This document shows positions 1-7,940 of a DNA stretch of 55,016 bases, piece by piece. The first letter of the stretch is position 1, and each line of letters starts with the position of its first letter. The translations under genes and the position numbers were made by a program. The notes beneath the pieces were generated by a model. That model searched no databases, was not told where the DNA came from, and was given only the letters and a program-made list of their open reading frames with translations. This DNA is from Bacteroidota bacterium (GTDB lineage Bacteria > Bacteroidota > Bacteroidia > Chitinophagales > Chitinophagaceae). Location: assembly GCA_018267615.1 (NCBI GenBank), contig JAFDYD010000007.1:1-55016 (forward strand), written 5' to 3'.

Positions 1-291
1 GTCTTCGACCGCCGACGGGGTTTTGCGTTACATAAATAATTCAAAAATCTTTTTATATCGATGTATAACCGTTGTTTCGAATCCGCAGGTTGCATTTTAT
101 TCGGAAAGAAAATGTCGCACAAAGACACGAAGAACGACGAATCACGCACGGTGCATGAGTAATGATGGGCCTTATTCTGTTAAGCAATTTTGTATTCGTT
201 CTTTTATCGTCCCGCCATTCTATTTCTCATTCATCCTTTATGATTATCCCTTAACTTTAGAACCCTAATCATCAACTATAAAAAAAGGAAT
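1..291. other. leader region without a supported gene
   Basis: No convincing gene is seen before the oxidoreductase start at 292. An 81-codon open frame starting at 23 has no recognisable domain and ends before the next gene. Bases 110-150 contain a stretch like one arm of the interspersed repeats found elsewhere (CACAAAGACACGAAGAAC), but no partner arm is visible. TAACTTTAG near 250-258 is one base from the Bacteroidota -7 box and could be the promoter of the downstream gene. Confidence 0.4.
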
Positions 292-1692
292 ATGTCAAAC
301 AACACCCATGCATCTAGGAGAAAATTTTTGCAGCAGATAGGAAGTACAAGCCTGCTGTTGGCAGGTGCCCCGCTTGCAAGTTTAGCTGCGGCAGAAAAAG
401 CAGAACAACGCACTATATTTTATGAAAAACGAATTTCGCCAAATGATAAAGTTAGACTGGCCGTGATTGGTTTTGGTATCCAGGGACATTTTGATTTGGC
501 AACCGCACTGAAAGTCCCCGGTGTTGAACTGGCTGGCGTATGTGATCTATATAACGGTCGCTTAGAAAATGCAAAGGAATTATATGGCAAAGATGTTTTC
601 ACCACAAAAAATTACCAGGAGATACTTGACCGCAAAGATGTAGATGCGATCATCATTGCTACCAGCGATCATTGGCATGCACGTATTACCAAAGAGGCTT
701 TGAAAAAAGGTAAGGCCGTGTATTGTGAAAAACCAATGGTGCACAAAATTAGCGAGGGTATGGGTGTAGTAGAAGCGCATCGTGCGAGTGGAAAAGTAAT
801 GCAGGTAGGTAGTCAACGTGTAAGCAGTATCGTATATGCGAAAGCGTTAGAACTGATCAAAGCTGGAGAGATCGGGAAAATTAATATGGTGAACGCGGTG
901 TATGACAGGCAGAGTTCGATCGGTGCATGGGAGTACACGATGCCCAGCGATGCATCTCCAGAAACAGTTGACTGGAACCGTTACGTTGAAGCGATGAATA
1001 AAGTTTCATGGGATCCGAAAAAGTTTTTCTGGTGGCGCAACTACCGCGATTTCGGAACAGGTGTTGCCGGAGATCTTTTCATTCATCTTCTTTCCGGGAC
1101 GCATGTAATTACCGGATCAAAAGGACCGAATAAAATTTATGCAGGTGGTCAACTCTGCTATTGGAAAGACGGTCGCGATGTGCCCGATGTAATGACTGGA
1201 ATTCTACAATACCCGGATTCACCTGAGCATGCTGCATTCCAACTGACGCTGCAGGTTAATTTTATCAGTGGTACCGGCGGACAAGAAAGTATTAAAGTTG
1301 TTGGAGAAGAAGGCACAATGGAATTAAGAGGAAGTGGATTGAAAGTGCATCATAGTATTTTACCAAAGGCGCCGGGCTTTGGCGGATATGATGCAGTATT
1401 CACTTATCCGAAATCGATGCAGGATAGTTTGACAGAAACATATAAACAAAAATATACCGACGAAGAAAAGAAAGCTCCTCAAAAAGCGGATATCGATTTT
1501 CATGCGCCAGCGGGATATAGCGAACATTTGGATCATTTCACCAATTTCTTTGATTCTATCAGAACAGGTAAAGCAGTTGTAGAAGATTCTGTTTTTGGAT
1601 TGAGAGCTGCAGCACCTGCGCTCTCCTGTAATGAAAGTTATTTCTCACAAAAAATCGTGAACTGGGATCCTGAGAAAATGCAGTTGGTGTAA
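292..1692 (+). CDS. Gfo/Idh/MocA family oxidoreductase, Tat-exported
   Basis: A 466-residue NAD(P)-dependent sugar-type oxidoreductase. Residues 9-15 (RRKFLQQ) followed by a hydrophobic stretch and an Ala-rich cleavage region form a twin-arginine signal, so the enzyme is probably exported folded with its cofactor. The Rossmann motif GFGIQG lies near residues 60-65 and the family EKP motif at 146-148 (YCEKPM). The C-terminal half is the family's mixed alpha/beta substrate domain. The start at 292 is supported by AAAGGAAT just upstream. The substrate is not evident; exported relatives in Bacteroidota act on glycosides or keto-sugars. It is monocistronic here, followed by two inverted repeats. 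ThuA-like and GMC genes elsewhere in the window may belong to the same chemistry, which is an inference. Confidence 0.9.
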   Translation: MSNNTHASRRKFLQQIGSTSLLLAGAPLASLAAAEKAEQRTIFYEKRISPNDKVRLAVIGFGIQGHFDLATALKVPGVELAGVCDLYNGRLENAKELYGKDVFTTKNYQEILDRKDVDAIIIATSDHWHARITKEALKKGKAVYCEKPMVHKISEGMGVVEAHRASGKVMQVGSQRVSSIVYAKALELIKAGEIGKINMVNAVYDRQSSIGAWEYTMPSDASPETVDWNRYVEAMNKVSWDPKKFFWWRNYRDFGTGVAGDLFIHLLSGTHVITGSKGPNKIYAGGQLCYWKDGRDVPDVMTGILQYPDSPEHAAFQLTLQVNFISGTGGQESIKVVGEEGTMELRGSGLKVHHSILPKAPGFGGYDAVFTYPKSMQDSLTETYKQKYTDEEKKAPQKADIDFHAPAGYSEHLDHFTNFFDSIRTGKAVVEDSVFGLRAAAPALSCNESYFSQKIVNWDPEKMQLV

Positions 1693-1698
1693 GTTGGG

Positions 1699-1766
1699 CG
1701 AGTGGCAAGTGGTGAGTGGCTAGTGGGAAGTCCACTAGCCACTTGCTATTTGCGACTCGCCACTCG
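1699..1766. repeat. long inverted repeat, 'GTGGCAAGTGG' family
   Basis: The left arm starts CGAGTGGCAAGTGGTGAGTG and the right arm ends GCGACTCGCCACTCG; the arms fold back around GAAGT. The arm is itself built of repeated GTGGC/AGTGG units. It lies 7 bases after the oxidoreductase stop and could act as a terminator, although no T-tract follows. A related element lies at 5741-5809. Confidence 0.8.
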
Positions 1767-1825
1767 ATGATAAGTATGCCTTTGAAAAATAAAATTTCGT
1801 CAGACTGGTTTACTAAATAGGCCTC

Positions 1826-1917
1826 TTTCTTTGCGCTTTTGCGGCTTTGCGCGAAAATTTTACGCTCAAATATTCGGGAGATAAATTTTCGCGCAAAGCC
1901 GCAAAGGCACAAAGAAA
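1826..1917. repeat. long inverted repeat, 'GCGCAAAG' family with conserved loop
   Basis: The arms read TTTCTTTGCGCTTTTGCGGC and, on the right, the near-complement ending GGCACAAAGAAA. The loop contains CAAATATTCGGGAGA, nearly the same as the loop of the element at 20946-21045. Related arms occur at 10757-10826 and 11838-11897. No coding potential is seen. Confidence 0.8.
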
Positions 1918-1963
1918 TAATCTTGAAATCGAATTAATTTTTAAATCAAACTAATTAGAACTT

Positions 1964-2731
1964 ATGAGCAACTATGAAATTTTTCACCAATTGCATTATC
2001 GGAACAAACCGGTTATTATAGGCAACGCCTGGAATGCATATAGTGCGCAGTTGTTTGAGAAAAACGGATTTAAAGCTATCGGCACATCGAGCGGTGCCAT
2101 TGCTTCCTCTCTCGGTTTTGAAGATGGAGAGAAAATTTCTTTTGATGATTTGTTATTTGTTGTTGCTAAAATAATCTCAGTAATAAAAGCTCCATTGACA
2201 GTGGATTTGGAAACCGGTTTTGGATCGACTGCGGAAAAAATTGTCGACAATCTCGAAAGGCTGAGCGAGCTTGGTGTTGTGGGTGTCAATATCGAGGATT
2301 CTGTTCGTGGAAACAGCCGCGAATTAATTCCTGTCGATGTGTTTAGCAAAAAATTGAACGATATTAAATCCGGGCTTCTGAAAAAAAATATAAAGATGTT
2401 TATCAACGCGAGAACAGATGGCTATTTAATGAATCTGCCTTCTCCGCTTGCTATTACACTGGAAAGAATCAGGGCTTATGAAAATTCAGGTGCCGACGGA
2501 ATCTTTGTTATTTTTCTTAAGGAAGAAGAATCTATCAAAAAAATAACAGCTTCCACTTCTTTGCCGATAAATGTGGTGAGTATGCCGGGATTACCCTCTT
2601 TCGAAAGTCTAACGGAGTGGGGCATACGAAGAATCAGTTTGGGAAGTGCGGTGTTCAGAGCATCTTATAAAAAGACAGATGAATTGATAAAAGGACTGAT
2701 TAAAGATCAGTCGGTAGAGGGGCTTTTTTGA
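1964..2731 (+). CDS. isocitrate lyase/PEP mutase superfamily protein
   Basis: A 255-residue cytoplasmic TIM-barrel enzyme of the isocitrate lyase / phosphoenolpyruvate mutase superfamily. Visible hallmarks are NAWNAYSAQLFEKNGF near the N-terminus, the metal-site region VDLETGFG around residue 80, and GVNIEDSV around residue 105. It is short like carboxy-phosphonoenolpyruvate phosphonomutase-type members and lacks the KKCGH lyase signature, so it is not an isocitrate lyase of the glyoxylate shunt. Likely chemistry is C-C or C-P bond cleavage of a small 2-oxo or 3-hydroxy acid; the exact substrate is unknown. The last codons and stop lie inside the inverted repeat at 2726-2798, shared with the convergent DinB gene. 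Confidence 0.85.
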   Translation: MSNYEIFHQLHYRNKPVIIGNAWNAYSAQLFEKNGFKAIGTSSGAIASSLGFEDGEKISFDDLLFVVAKIISVIKAPLTVDLETGFGSTAEKIVDNLERLSELGVVGVNIEDSVRGNSRELIPVDVFSKKLNDIKSGLLKKNIKMFINARTDGYLMNLPSPLAITLERIRAYENSGADGIFVIFLKEEESIKKITASTSLPINVVSMPGLPSFESLTEWGIRRISLGSAVFRASYKKTDELIKGLIKDQSVEGLF

Positions 2732-2798
2732 AGAGTGGAGAAACAGAGCGGAGAGCGTTAACCCTCCGCTCCCCGCTCTGTTTCTCCACTCTTCAAAA
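2726..2798. repeat. long inverted repeat, 'GAGTGGAGAAACAGAGCGG' family
   Basis: The left arm TTTTGAAGAGTGGAGAAACA pairs with a right arm ending TCTCCACTCTTCAAAA, around a short central loop. It sits exactly between two convergent genes and contains the stop codon of one and the last 13 or so codons of the other. With T-runs on both sides it could be a bidirectional terminator. Near-identical copies lie at 26122-26197, 36283-36371 and 41265-41323. Confidence 0.85.
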
Positions 2799-3279
2799 TC
2801 CGCACGGTAACTAACAGCTGGCCTGTATGTCTCATCGTATGTTCCGCCGCGTGAAATAATAAACCCATCACGGTAGATGGCAATTGTTTTCTTCCCACGC
2901 CGCGAAAATCGGTAAGCGTTTTTTCATTAATAGTTGACAATTGTAAAAGTGAAATATCGATCTGTTTATTCAATCGATCCAGCAGCATGTGAAGTTTGAT
3001 ATCCGGATTATTTTTTCCTTCTGACGAAAGATCTTGTAGTTGTTCGGAGCTTAGCGATTCTGATTTTGCATAAGTAAATAATCTGTCCAACACGCCGCTG
3101 ATATGTTGCACATGAAATGCAGGTGATGCAACGCCACCAGGTTTTTCCCATAACAAATTTTCCGGGAACTCATTCATTAGCTCGTTGATTTCTGCGCGCG
3201 CCTGCAACAATGTATGTGCAACGGGTTGAAGCAATGCAGGAATATTCTCAACGGGTCCGCGTTGCCAGTATTCAATCAT
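2758..3279 (-). CDS. DinB family protein
   Basis: A 173-residue four-helix protein of the DinB/YfiT superfamily, members of which bind a divalent metal through three histidines and often act as thiol-dependent transferases or hydrolases. Candidate ligands are His56/His59 in AFHVQHI and the histidines of HAAEHTMRHTGQL near residue 145. The C-terminal tail SGETERGAEG is encoded by the inverted repeat at 2726-2798, so the ancestral protein probably ended about ten residues earlier. It converges on the PEP-mutase-like gene. No specific substrate can be named. Confidence 0.85.
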   Translation of the reverse strand: MIEYWQRGPVENIPALLQPVAHTLLQARAEINELMNEFPENLLWEKPGGVASPAFHVQHISGVLDRLFTYAKSESLSSEQLQDLSSEGKNNPDIKLHMLLDRLNKQIDISLLQLSTINEKTLTDFRGVGRKQLPSTVMGLLFHAAEHTMRHTGQLLVTVRILKSGETERGAEG

Positions 3280-3344
3280 GAGAAAATAGTTGAGGTTAAG
3301 TTATAAGTTATGGAATAGATACATTTAGATGGTCGGGAGTAATA

Positions 3345-4121
3345 TCATTTCTTGCGCTCACCCAGCCACAACACTGCATCTTCAATCATCCGGTTTTGGG
3401 TAGAGTCACTCATCACAAGATCGCCATGGCCCATATTCATATAAAGCATTTTATATTTGGTGTTGGTCCATACCACCGGCAAATCCCCGTCACGAATAAT
3501 ATCTTTTTTCCCAAGTGGATAATTGGATGAATCCAACGATACTAAAACATGAACATCTTTATTAAGCCTTGGACTCGGTTTCCATTGATACCATTCATTA
3601 ATCGGCGAAATAAAACTTGCCGGAACATGTTTGGTAACAGGGTGATTTCTATCATCCACAATTAATTTTGCGCGCAATGGTGGCCAGTTATTATTATGAA
3701 AAACGGCTCCTCCCAAAAAATCGACAAACCATGGCCATTGCGTTTCCTTATCATTATAACCTGAAACATGGAAGCCAAGCCACGCACCACCATGCTCCAT
3801 GTATTTTCTAAAAGCGTTGCGCTGGACTTCATTATGTGGAAATTCATTTACCCAAATCACCAACTGGTAATTTTTTAAATAATCATCCGTCATATTCTCC
3901 CATTGCGTTGTAGAGTCAATAGAAAAATGATCTTTCGCAGAAATATAACTGAAGAAATGCAAAACATCTCTTGCAAAATTGACATGATCTCTTTCTACTG
4001 TCGTCGTATAGAAAGCAATGGCTTTGAATTTTTGCTTTTGTGACCAGGAAGTGTATGAAAGAATTCCTGCAAATACAATTACAAGACAAAGTCGAATGAT
4101 CACGAGACAATTTTTTCTCAT
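3345..4121 (-). CDS. ThuA-like domain protein (first of three)
   Basis: A 258-residue secreted ThuA-like protein. An N-terminal hydrophobic segment (residues 7-26) ends in a signal-peptidase-type TSWSQ. The class-I glutamine-amidotransferase-like fold is indicated by GAWLGFHVSGY, NEWYQW and DLPVVWTNTKYKMLYMNMGHGD. The two other copies have GDHP where this one has GDLP, so a conserved histidine is lost here and activity may differ. ThuA takes its name from rhizobial trehalose use, where it works with a Gfo/Idh enzyme on 3-keto-sugars. It follows the gene at 4147-4905 by 25 bases in the same direction, so the two are probably co-transcribed. Confidence 0.85.
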   Translation of the reverse strand: MRKNCLVIIRLCLVIVFAGILSYTSWSQKQKFKAIAFYTTTVERDHVNFARDVLHFFSYISAKDHFSIDSTTQWENMTDDYLKNYQLVIWVNEFPHNEVQRNAFRKYMEHGGAWLGFHVSGYNDKETQWPWFVDFLGGAVFHNNNWPPLRAKLIVDDRNHPVTKHVPASFISPINEWYQWKPSPRLNKDVHVLVSLDSSNYPLGKKDIIRDGDLPVVWTNTKYKMLYMNMGHGDLVMSDSTQNRMIEDAVLWLGERKK

Positions 4122-4146
4122 ATCGATTGATTATGGCAATGACAAT

Positions 4147-4905
4147 TTATTTTCCAGCCGCCCAAAAAATACTATTTCGTAACAGTGTGGTGTAAGCGCT
4201 GTTTTCAAAAAGCTCGGGAGAATGGCCCATAAAAATATAAATATTACGCGCCTTGTAATGATCGTTGGTCCAGATAACGGGATGATCACCCATTTTTATT
4301 TTTGAATCCGGTTCATAGGAAGATTCGTCTGCGCTCGCAATCACGTGAACATTCGGACGTGGACTTTTATCATACGTGTACCACTCGTCTTTTTGAATAG
4401 TGAAAGTACCGGAAATATTTTTTACAGATGGATGCAGGCTGTCTTCAATGTGCACATTTGCTTTTGCAAATTCGGCGATATAATTTTTCCAGCGGATACC
4501 GCCGAGAAAATTTGAAAACCACTGCCACATTGGGTAACCGTCAAATTCACCAAGCAAGCTTGCGTGATGCAAACCGATCCATCCACCTTTTCCTTTTTCT
4601 ATATAATTTGTAAAAGCTTTTTCCGCTTTTTCTCCCCATGCATAAGGAGGAAAATCGAGTTGTAAAAAAAGTTGATATTTTTTTAGAAAGTTTTCATCGA
4701 TCGACGAAGTGCTTTGGATATAGTCGACGGAGAAATTACTGTCGGCGGCCAATTTATCCAGCCACGGGATGGCTGCTTTGGAAAATAAAATATGGTGCCC
4801 TCCATTTTCGTAGAGCACCAAGACGTTAAATCTTTTTTTGGGAGGAGCAGTATGTGCAGACAAAAAAAATGCTGCAACAGCCAGCATATATATGAAATGT
4901 TTCAT
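4147..4905 (-). CDS. ThuA-like domain protein (second of three)
   Basis: A 252-residue secreted ThuA-like protein, upstream partner of the copy at 3345-4121. The signal peptide is MKHFIYMLAVAAFFLSAHTA. Family motifs are GGWIGLHHASL, KDEWYTY and MGDHPVIWTNDHYKARNIYIFMGH; the GDHP histidine is retained. The two adjacent copies are clearly related but diverged, so the duplication is old. A role in periplasmic keto-sugar or disaccharide processing is inferred from the family name and from the GMC and Gfo/Idh genes in the same window; no activity can be read directly from the sequence. Confidence 0.85.
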   Translation of the reverse strand: MKHFIYMLAVAAFFLSAHTAPPKKRFNVLVLYENGGHHILFSKAAIPWLDKLAADSNFSVDYIQSTSSIDENFLKKYQLFLQLDFPPYAWGEKAEKAFTNYIEKGKGGWIGLHHASLLGEFDGYPMWQWFSNFLGGIRWKNYIAEFAKANVHIEDSLHPSVKNISGTFTIQKDEWYTYDKSPRPNVHVIASADESSYEPDSKIKMGDHPVIWTNDHYKARNIYIFMGHSPELFENSAYTTLLRNSIFWAAGK

Positions 4906-4946
4906 AACAGTCAGCTACTTCATTTTTTCCGCCCCGATTGTGGAGA

Positions 4947-5297
4947 TTAATAACGGTTGCGATCTCTGTTGAATCCGCCGCCACCTTTATTATAACCGCC
5001 GCGATTGCCACCGCCACCGCCGCCACGGTATCCACCACCACCGCCACCAGACGGCTTTCTTTCTTCGGCAACTTTCACAGTAAGTTTTCTTCCTTCGAGA
5101 GAAGCTTCATTTAAAGCCTGGATCGCTTTTTGGCCTTCTGCCTCATCAGGCATTTCTACAAATCCGAAACCACGACTTTTGCGGGTTTCTTTGTCGAGAA
5201 TAACTTTAGCAGAACCAACAGTTCCATATTCTTCAAATATCTGTTGCAATTCCTGGTCATCAACATCATAAGGTAAGCCAGCTACGAAAAGATTCAT
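4947..5297 (-). CDS. RRM-domain RNA-binding protein with Gly/Arg-rich tail
   Basis: A 116-residue cytoplasmic single-RRM protein. RNP2 is LFVAGL (residues 3-8) and RNP1 is KSRGFGFV (40-47), both with intact aromatic residues. Residues 82-116 are a low-complexity glycine tail with GYRGGGGG and NRGGYNKGG blocks ending in RDRNRY. This is the layout of the cyanobacterial and Bacteroidota Rbp family, which bind single-stranded RNA. A second copy lies at 7459-7788 and a DEAD-box helicase at 7941-9209, so this neighbourhood is rich in RNA-remodelling proteins. It is transcribed away from the repeat-rich gap at 5298-5812. Confidence 0.92.
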   Translation of the reverse strand: MNLFVAGLPYDVDDQELQQIFEEYGTVGSAKVILDKETRKSRGFGFVEMPDEAEGQKAIQALNEASLEGRKLTVKVAEERKPSGGGGGGYRGGGGGGNRGGYNKGGGGFNRDRNRY

Positions 5298-5421
5298 GTA
5301 ATTATAATTTTGGTAAAAATAAGGTAGTGTGTTTGAAATGAGAAATAAGATATTTTGAGGATTTTCACTTAGTAGGGATTAATGTGAAAAATGTGGAAAT
5401 ATGAAAATGTGGGCGCAATAC

Positions 5422-5486
5422 CTTGGCGCCTTAGTGTCTTTGTAGTTTAATTTTACTTTCAACCACAAAGACACGAAAACACCAAG
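5422..5486. repeat. inverted repeat, 'ACAAAGACACGAA' family
   Basis: The left arm CTTGGCGCCTTAGTGTCTTT pairs with a right arm ending CACGAAAACACCAAG. Arms of this type (accACAAAGgCACgAA) recur at 43913-43976. It lies within the 515-base gap 5298-5812. Confidence 0.75.
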
Positions 5487-5497
5487 AAAAAAAATTT

Positions 5498-5560
5498 ACT
5501 TCTGATATATTCGGGCGGAAGTCAAAACTCCTATCAGAATATATTAGAAATATCAGAAGT
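5498..5560. repeat. inverted repeat with TTCGGG loop element
   Basis: The ends ACTTCTGATATAT and ATATCAGAAGT are complementary. The interior holds ATATTCGGGCGG, similar to the loop motif (AATAYTCGGGAG) of the elements at 1826 and 20946. Its right end touches the stop codon of the small frame at 5560-5652 and may serve as that gene's terminator. Confidence 0.55.
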
Positions 5561-5652
5561 TAACCCTTCCCAATTAAACTCCACATAATAGTCGCGACGA
5601 TGAGCAGGCCAATGGTAAGTTGAATAGCCTTGATGATTTTTTCTGTTTTCAT
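5560..5652 (-). CDS. possible 30-residue single-pass membrane peptide
   Basis: A short frame starting ATG (5652-5650) encodes MKTEKIIKAIQLTIGLLIVA followed by TIMWSLIGKG and stops at TAA. A charged Lys-rich head, one 17-residue hydrophobic segment and a short tail are what a small membrane protein would look like. It lies alone in a 515-base gap, with an inverted repeat directly downstream. No homologue can be named and no clear ribosome-binding site is seen, so this is a candidate only. Confidence 0.45.
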   Translation of the reverse strand: MKTEKIIKAIQLTIGLLIVATIMWSLIGKG

Positions 5653-5740
5653 AGCTTTGGATTTGCAGTGAGTTAATAAAATACGAATAATTGCCGGCTG
5701 TTGCAACCGTATTTTATCAACATTTTTACGATCCTGATTT

Positions 5741-5809
5741 GGTGAATATCGGCGAGCAGGAAGTGGCTAGTACCGAGAGGAAATTCCCACTCGTCACTCG
5801 CCATTCACC
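5741..5809. repeat. imperfect inverted repeat, 'GTGGC' family
   Basis: The left part GGTGAATATCGGCGAGCAGG pairs imperfectly with a right part ending CACTCGCCATTCACC. The central units (AGTGGCTAGT, CCACTCG) match the element at 1699-1766. It ends 4 bases before the stop of the GNAT gene. Confidence 0.6.
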
Positions 5810-5812
5810 TTT

Positions 5813-6298
5813 TTATAATATCAAACCCATCAAATATTCATCATAATATTGGCCCGTACTGGCAAGGCGATAATTTTTTCTAATAACACCTTCTACTTCA
5901 AATCCCATTTTCTCGTAGAGCGCTATTGCGCCTAAATTATTCATATCGACGGTAAGCTCGATTCTTTTTTTCTTTTTTGTTGCTGCATCTTTTTTGATTG
6001 CTGATAATATTTCTTTCGCCAATCCTTTTCCCTGCATTTCTTTTTTGATGGTGAATGATCCGAGGTAATAAATATGAGCCTGGCGGTCGGTTTTGGCGAC
6101 CAACTGATAAGTGCCGACGATCTGATCGTTTTCTTTCGCTACATATAGAGTACCTCTTTTCAATAATCCGTTATATATCGGTTTGAAATTTTCCCTGCTC
6201 ATTAAATCATAGGTCAGGTATTTGTTGAAGTCATTGTCCATATACATGTCAAAAACTTCATTAAAATCATTTTCAGTTGCAAGATGGTAGGTCATCAT
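5813..6298 (-). CDS. GNAT family N-acetyltransferase
   Basis: A 161-residue cytoplasmic acyl-CoA-dependent acetyltransferase covering a single GNAT domain. The acetyl-CoA loop is MQGKGLAKEIL (motif A, near residue 90), followed by RIELTVDMNNLGAIALYEKMGFEVEG (motif B region). The order matches RimI- or SpeG-like members, but the acceptor is unknown. An adjacent second Met offers a start one codon later. It stands apart from the lipoprotein esterase upstream by 32 bases in the same direction, so co-transcription is possible. Confidence 0.88.
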   Translation of the reverse strand: MMTYHLATENDFNEVFDMYMDNDFNKYLTYDLMSRENFKPIYNGLLKRGTLYVAKENDQIVGTYQLVAKTDRQAHIYYLGSFTIKKEMQGKGLAKEILSAIKKDAATKKKKRIELTVDMNNLGAIALYEKMGFEVEGVIRKNYRLASTGQYYDEYLMGLIL

Positions 6299-6330
6299 TG
6301 ACAGAAATTTTTTAATAGGAGATGCCGAAA

Positions 6331-7197
6331 TTAAGGTGTATTTATTATCACAAAGTTTTCAATCTTTGGAAGAACATCCAGCCAATTAATACCGATCAGG
6401 TCGTGATCAACACCATTCAGCGTTTCCAATTGAGCAATACCGCCGGCATTTTTTAATTTGTTGTAAGCAGATACCGATTGTTGATATGGCACTGTATGAT
6501 CGTTGGTGCCATGAATAAAAAATGTAGGAGGAGACGCAGATGAAATATAATTAATAGGGCTTGCTTCCTGCCATGCTTTTATATCGGTTGTAATTTTTGC
6601 ACCAATGAATGATTCAATCACTTCTTCAATTGTTAAATCGCCCAGGTTATTGGTTCGTATAGCCGAATCCGTTAGATCGGTGGGACCTGCTATTGAAATA
6701 ACCGCCTTGATTTTTTTTGCACCATCATATTTATAAGCGTAGAGCATTGCCATGTGCGCGCCCGCACTTCCTCCAAAAAGGACAATGCGATTATTCGTTA
6801 AGGTCCATTCTTTATTTTTTTGTCCGATAAAATCAAGCGCCTTGCCGATATCTTCAATTTGAGCAGGATGAATATTATTTTCCGGAGTTCTTGTCAGCCG
6901 ATAATTGATACTGATGAATGCATATCCTTGCTTTTGAAAATAAGTTGCTCCGTCCCGGCCATCGGCTTTGTCGCCGCTAAACCAACCACCGCCATGAATA
7001 AAAACAATAATTCTCGTATTTGCCGTCCTGTTTTTTGGGAGATACACATCCATTTTTTCCAGCGGATGATTTCCATAGGAAACATCATTCAGCGTTGTTT
7101 CTTCGTTAGGAATTGGCGGAGTTGCACTTTGTTGCTCCTGTTTGCAACCGCATAACATAACCATTGCAACCGAAAAAAATAAAGCGACACGAAGCAT
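6331..7197 (-). CDS. lipoprotein alpha/beta hydrolase (esterase type)
   Basis: A 288-residue lipid-anchored hydrolase. The signal peptide ends in a lipobox (LCGC, Cys18). The oxyanion motif HGGGW is at 68-72, the nucleophile elbow GGSAG has Ser144, and the rest of the triad is probably Asp233 (GTNDHTVP) and His265 (GVDHDL). This is the hormone-sensitive-lipase/carboxylesterase (BD-FAE-like) subgroup, acting on short acyl or feruloyl esters at the cell envelope. The gene precedes the GNAT gene in the same direction. The region upstream, 7198-7458, separates it from the divergent RRM gene and should hold both promoters. Confidence 0.9.
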   Translation of the reverse strand: MLRVALFFSVAMVMLCGCKQEQQSATPPIPNEETTLNDVSYGNHPLEKMDVYLPKNRTANTRIIVFIHGGGWFSGDKADGRDGATYFQKQGYAFISINYRLTRTPENNIHPAQIEDIGKALDFIGQKNKEWTLTNNRIVLFGGSAGAHMAMLYAYKYDGAKKIKAVISIAGPTDLTDSAIRTNNLGDLTIEEVIESFIGAKITTDIKAWQEASPINYISSASPPTFFIHGTNDHTVPYQQSVSAYNKLKNAGGIAQLETLNGVDHDLIGINWLDVLPKIENFVIINTP

Positions 7198-7458
7198 GAT
7201 TAAATTTTAAAGAGTGATCGATAATAAAGAGCGAAATCCCGGATGCCTGGTATAATGTGATCGTATTTTCACGGTCTTGATCTCAGATTTTACGTTTCAT
7301 GATTTCTCCCGGTTATCTCTTTATTAAATTAATTTATTTTCATAAAACGGGCCAATAATTATAAATCAGCTATATTTAGTTAAATCCATGAAATTAATGC
7401 CAGATTCTGGCGCTATTCTACATGGTCTTTGTAAATTTACTTTCTTAAAAATGTTAAC

Positions 7459-7788
7459 ATGAAGCTTTTTGTAGCAGCACTTCCTTATGATTTTGATGAT
7501 GTTGATCTAAAGGAGATGTTCGAATTGTATGGCGAAGTGAATTCCGCCAAAGTTGTTCTCGACAAAGAAACCGGCAAAAGTCGTGGTTTCGGATTTGTAG
7601 ATATGCCAATAGAGGCCGATGCAAAATTGGCGATAGAGACACTTGATGGTGCGGGAATCAAAGGGAAGAAATTGTCTGTGAAAGAAGCAGAAGAACAATC
7701 CCGCGGCGGAGGCGGTGGTGGATTTCGTCCCCGCGACAGTCGTCCTCCCGGACGAGATAGAGACAGCCGTCCTCCGAGAAGATATTAA
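7459..7788 (+). CDS. RRM-domain RNA-binding protein (second copy)
   Basis: A 109-residue single-RRM protein, paralogue of the one at 4947-5297. RNP2 is LFVAAL (3-8) and RNP1 KSRGFGFV (40-47). The tail differs: after a short glycine run it is rich in Arg, Pro and Asp (FRPRDSRPPGRDRDSRPP), so the two copies may bind different partners. It converges with the DEAD-box helicase across a near-perfect inverted repeat at 7813-7895. The leader upstream of 7459 is AT-rich; a cold-shock-type control is plausible for this family but nothing in the sequence proves it. Confidence 0.92.
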   Translation: MKLFVAALPYDFDDVDLKEMFELYGEVNSAKVVLDKETGKSRGFGFVDMPIEADAKLAIETLDGAGIKGKKLSVKEAEEQSRGGGGGGFRPRDSRPPGRDRDSRPPRRY

Positions 7789-7812
7789 CGCTCACATCTC
7801 ACACAGCTTTAT

Positions 7813-7895
7813 ACTTGAACATTGAGTGTTGAATATTGATTATTGAATATTAAAAAAATATTCAATAATCAATATTCAACACTCAATGTTCAAGT
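7813..7895. repeat. near-perfect inverted repeat between convergent genes
   Basis: The arms ACTTGAACATTGAGTGTTGA... and ...TCAACACTCAATGTTCAAGT are perfectly complementary over about 38 bases with a short A-rich loop. The arm contains repeated TTGAATATTGA units. The same family occurs at 44289-44363. It is placed to stop transcription from both the RRM gene and the helicase gene. Confidence 0.9.
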
Positions 7896-7940
7896 AAGAA
7901 ATACTCAATGTTTTAATGTAGAAATGAAAATCGACTTGAC

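Noticed and set aside
23..268. 81-residue frame at the window start
   Set aside because: No domain, no ribosome-binding site, odd composition, and it includes a repeat-like stretch.
5005..5271. Proline-rich plus-strand frame opposite the RRM gene
   Set aside because: Antisense shadow of the glycine-rich tail; poly-Pro is the complement of poly-Gly codons.
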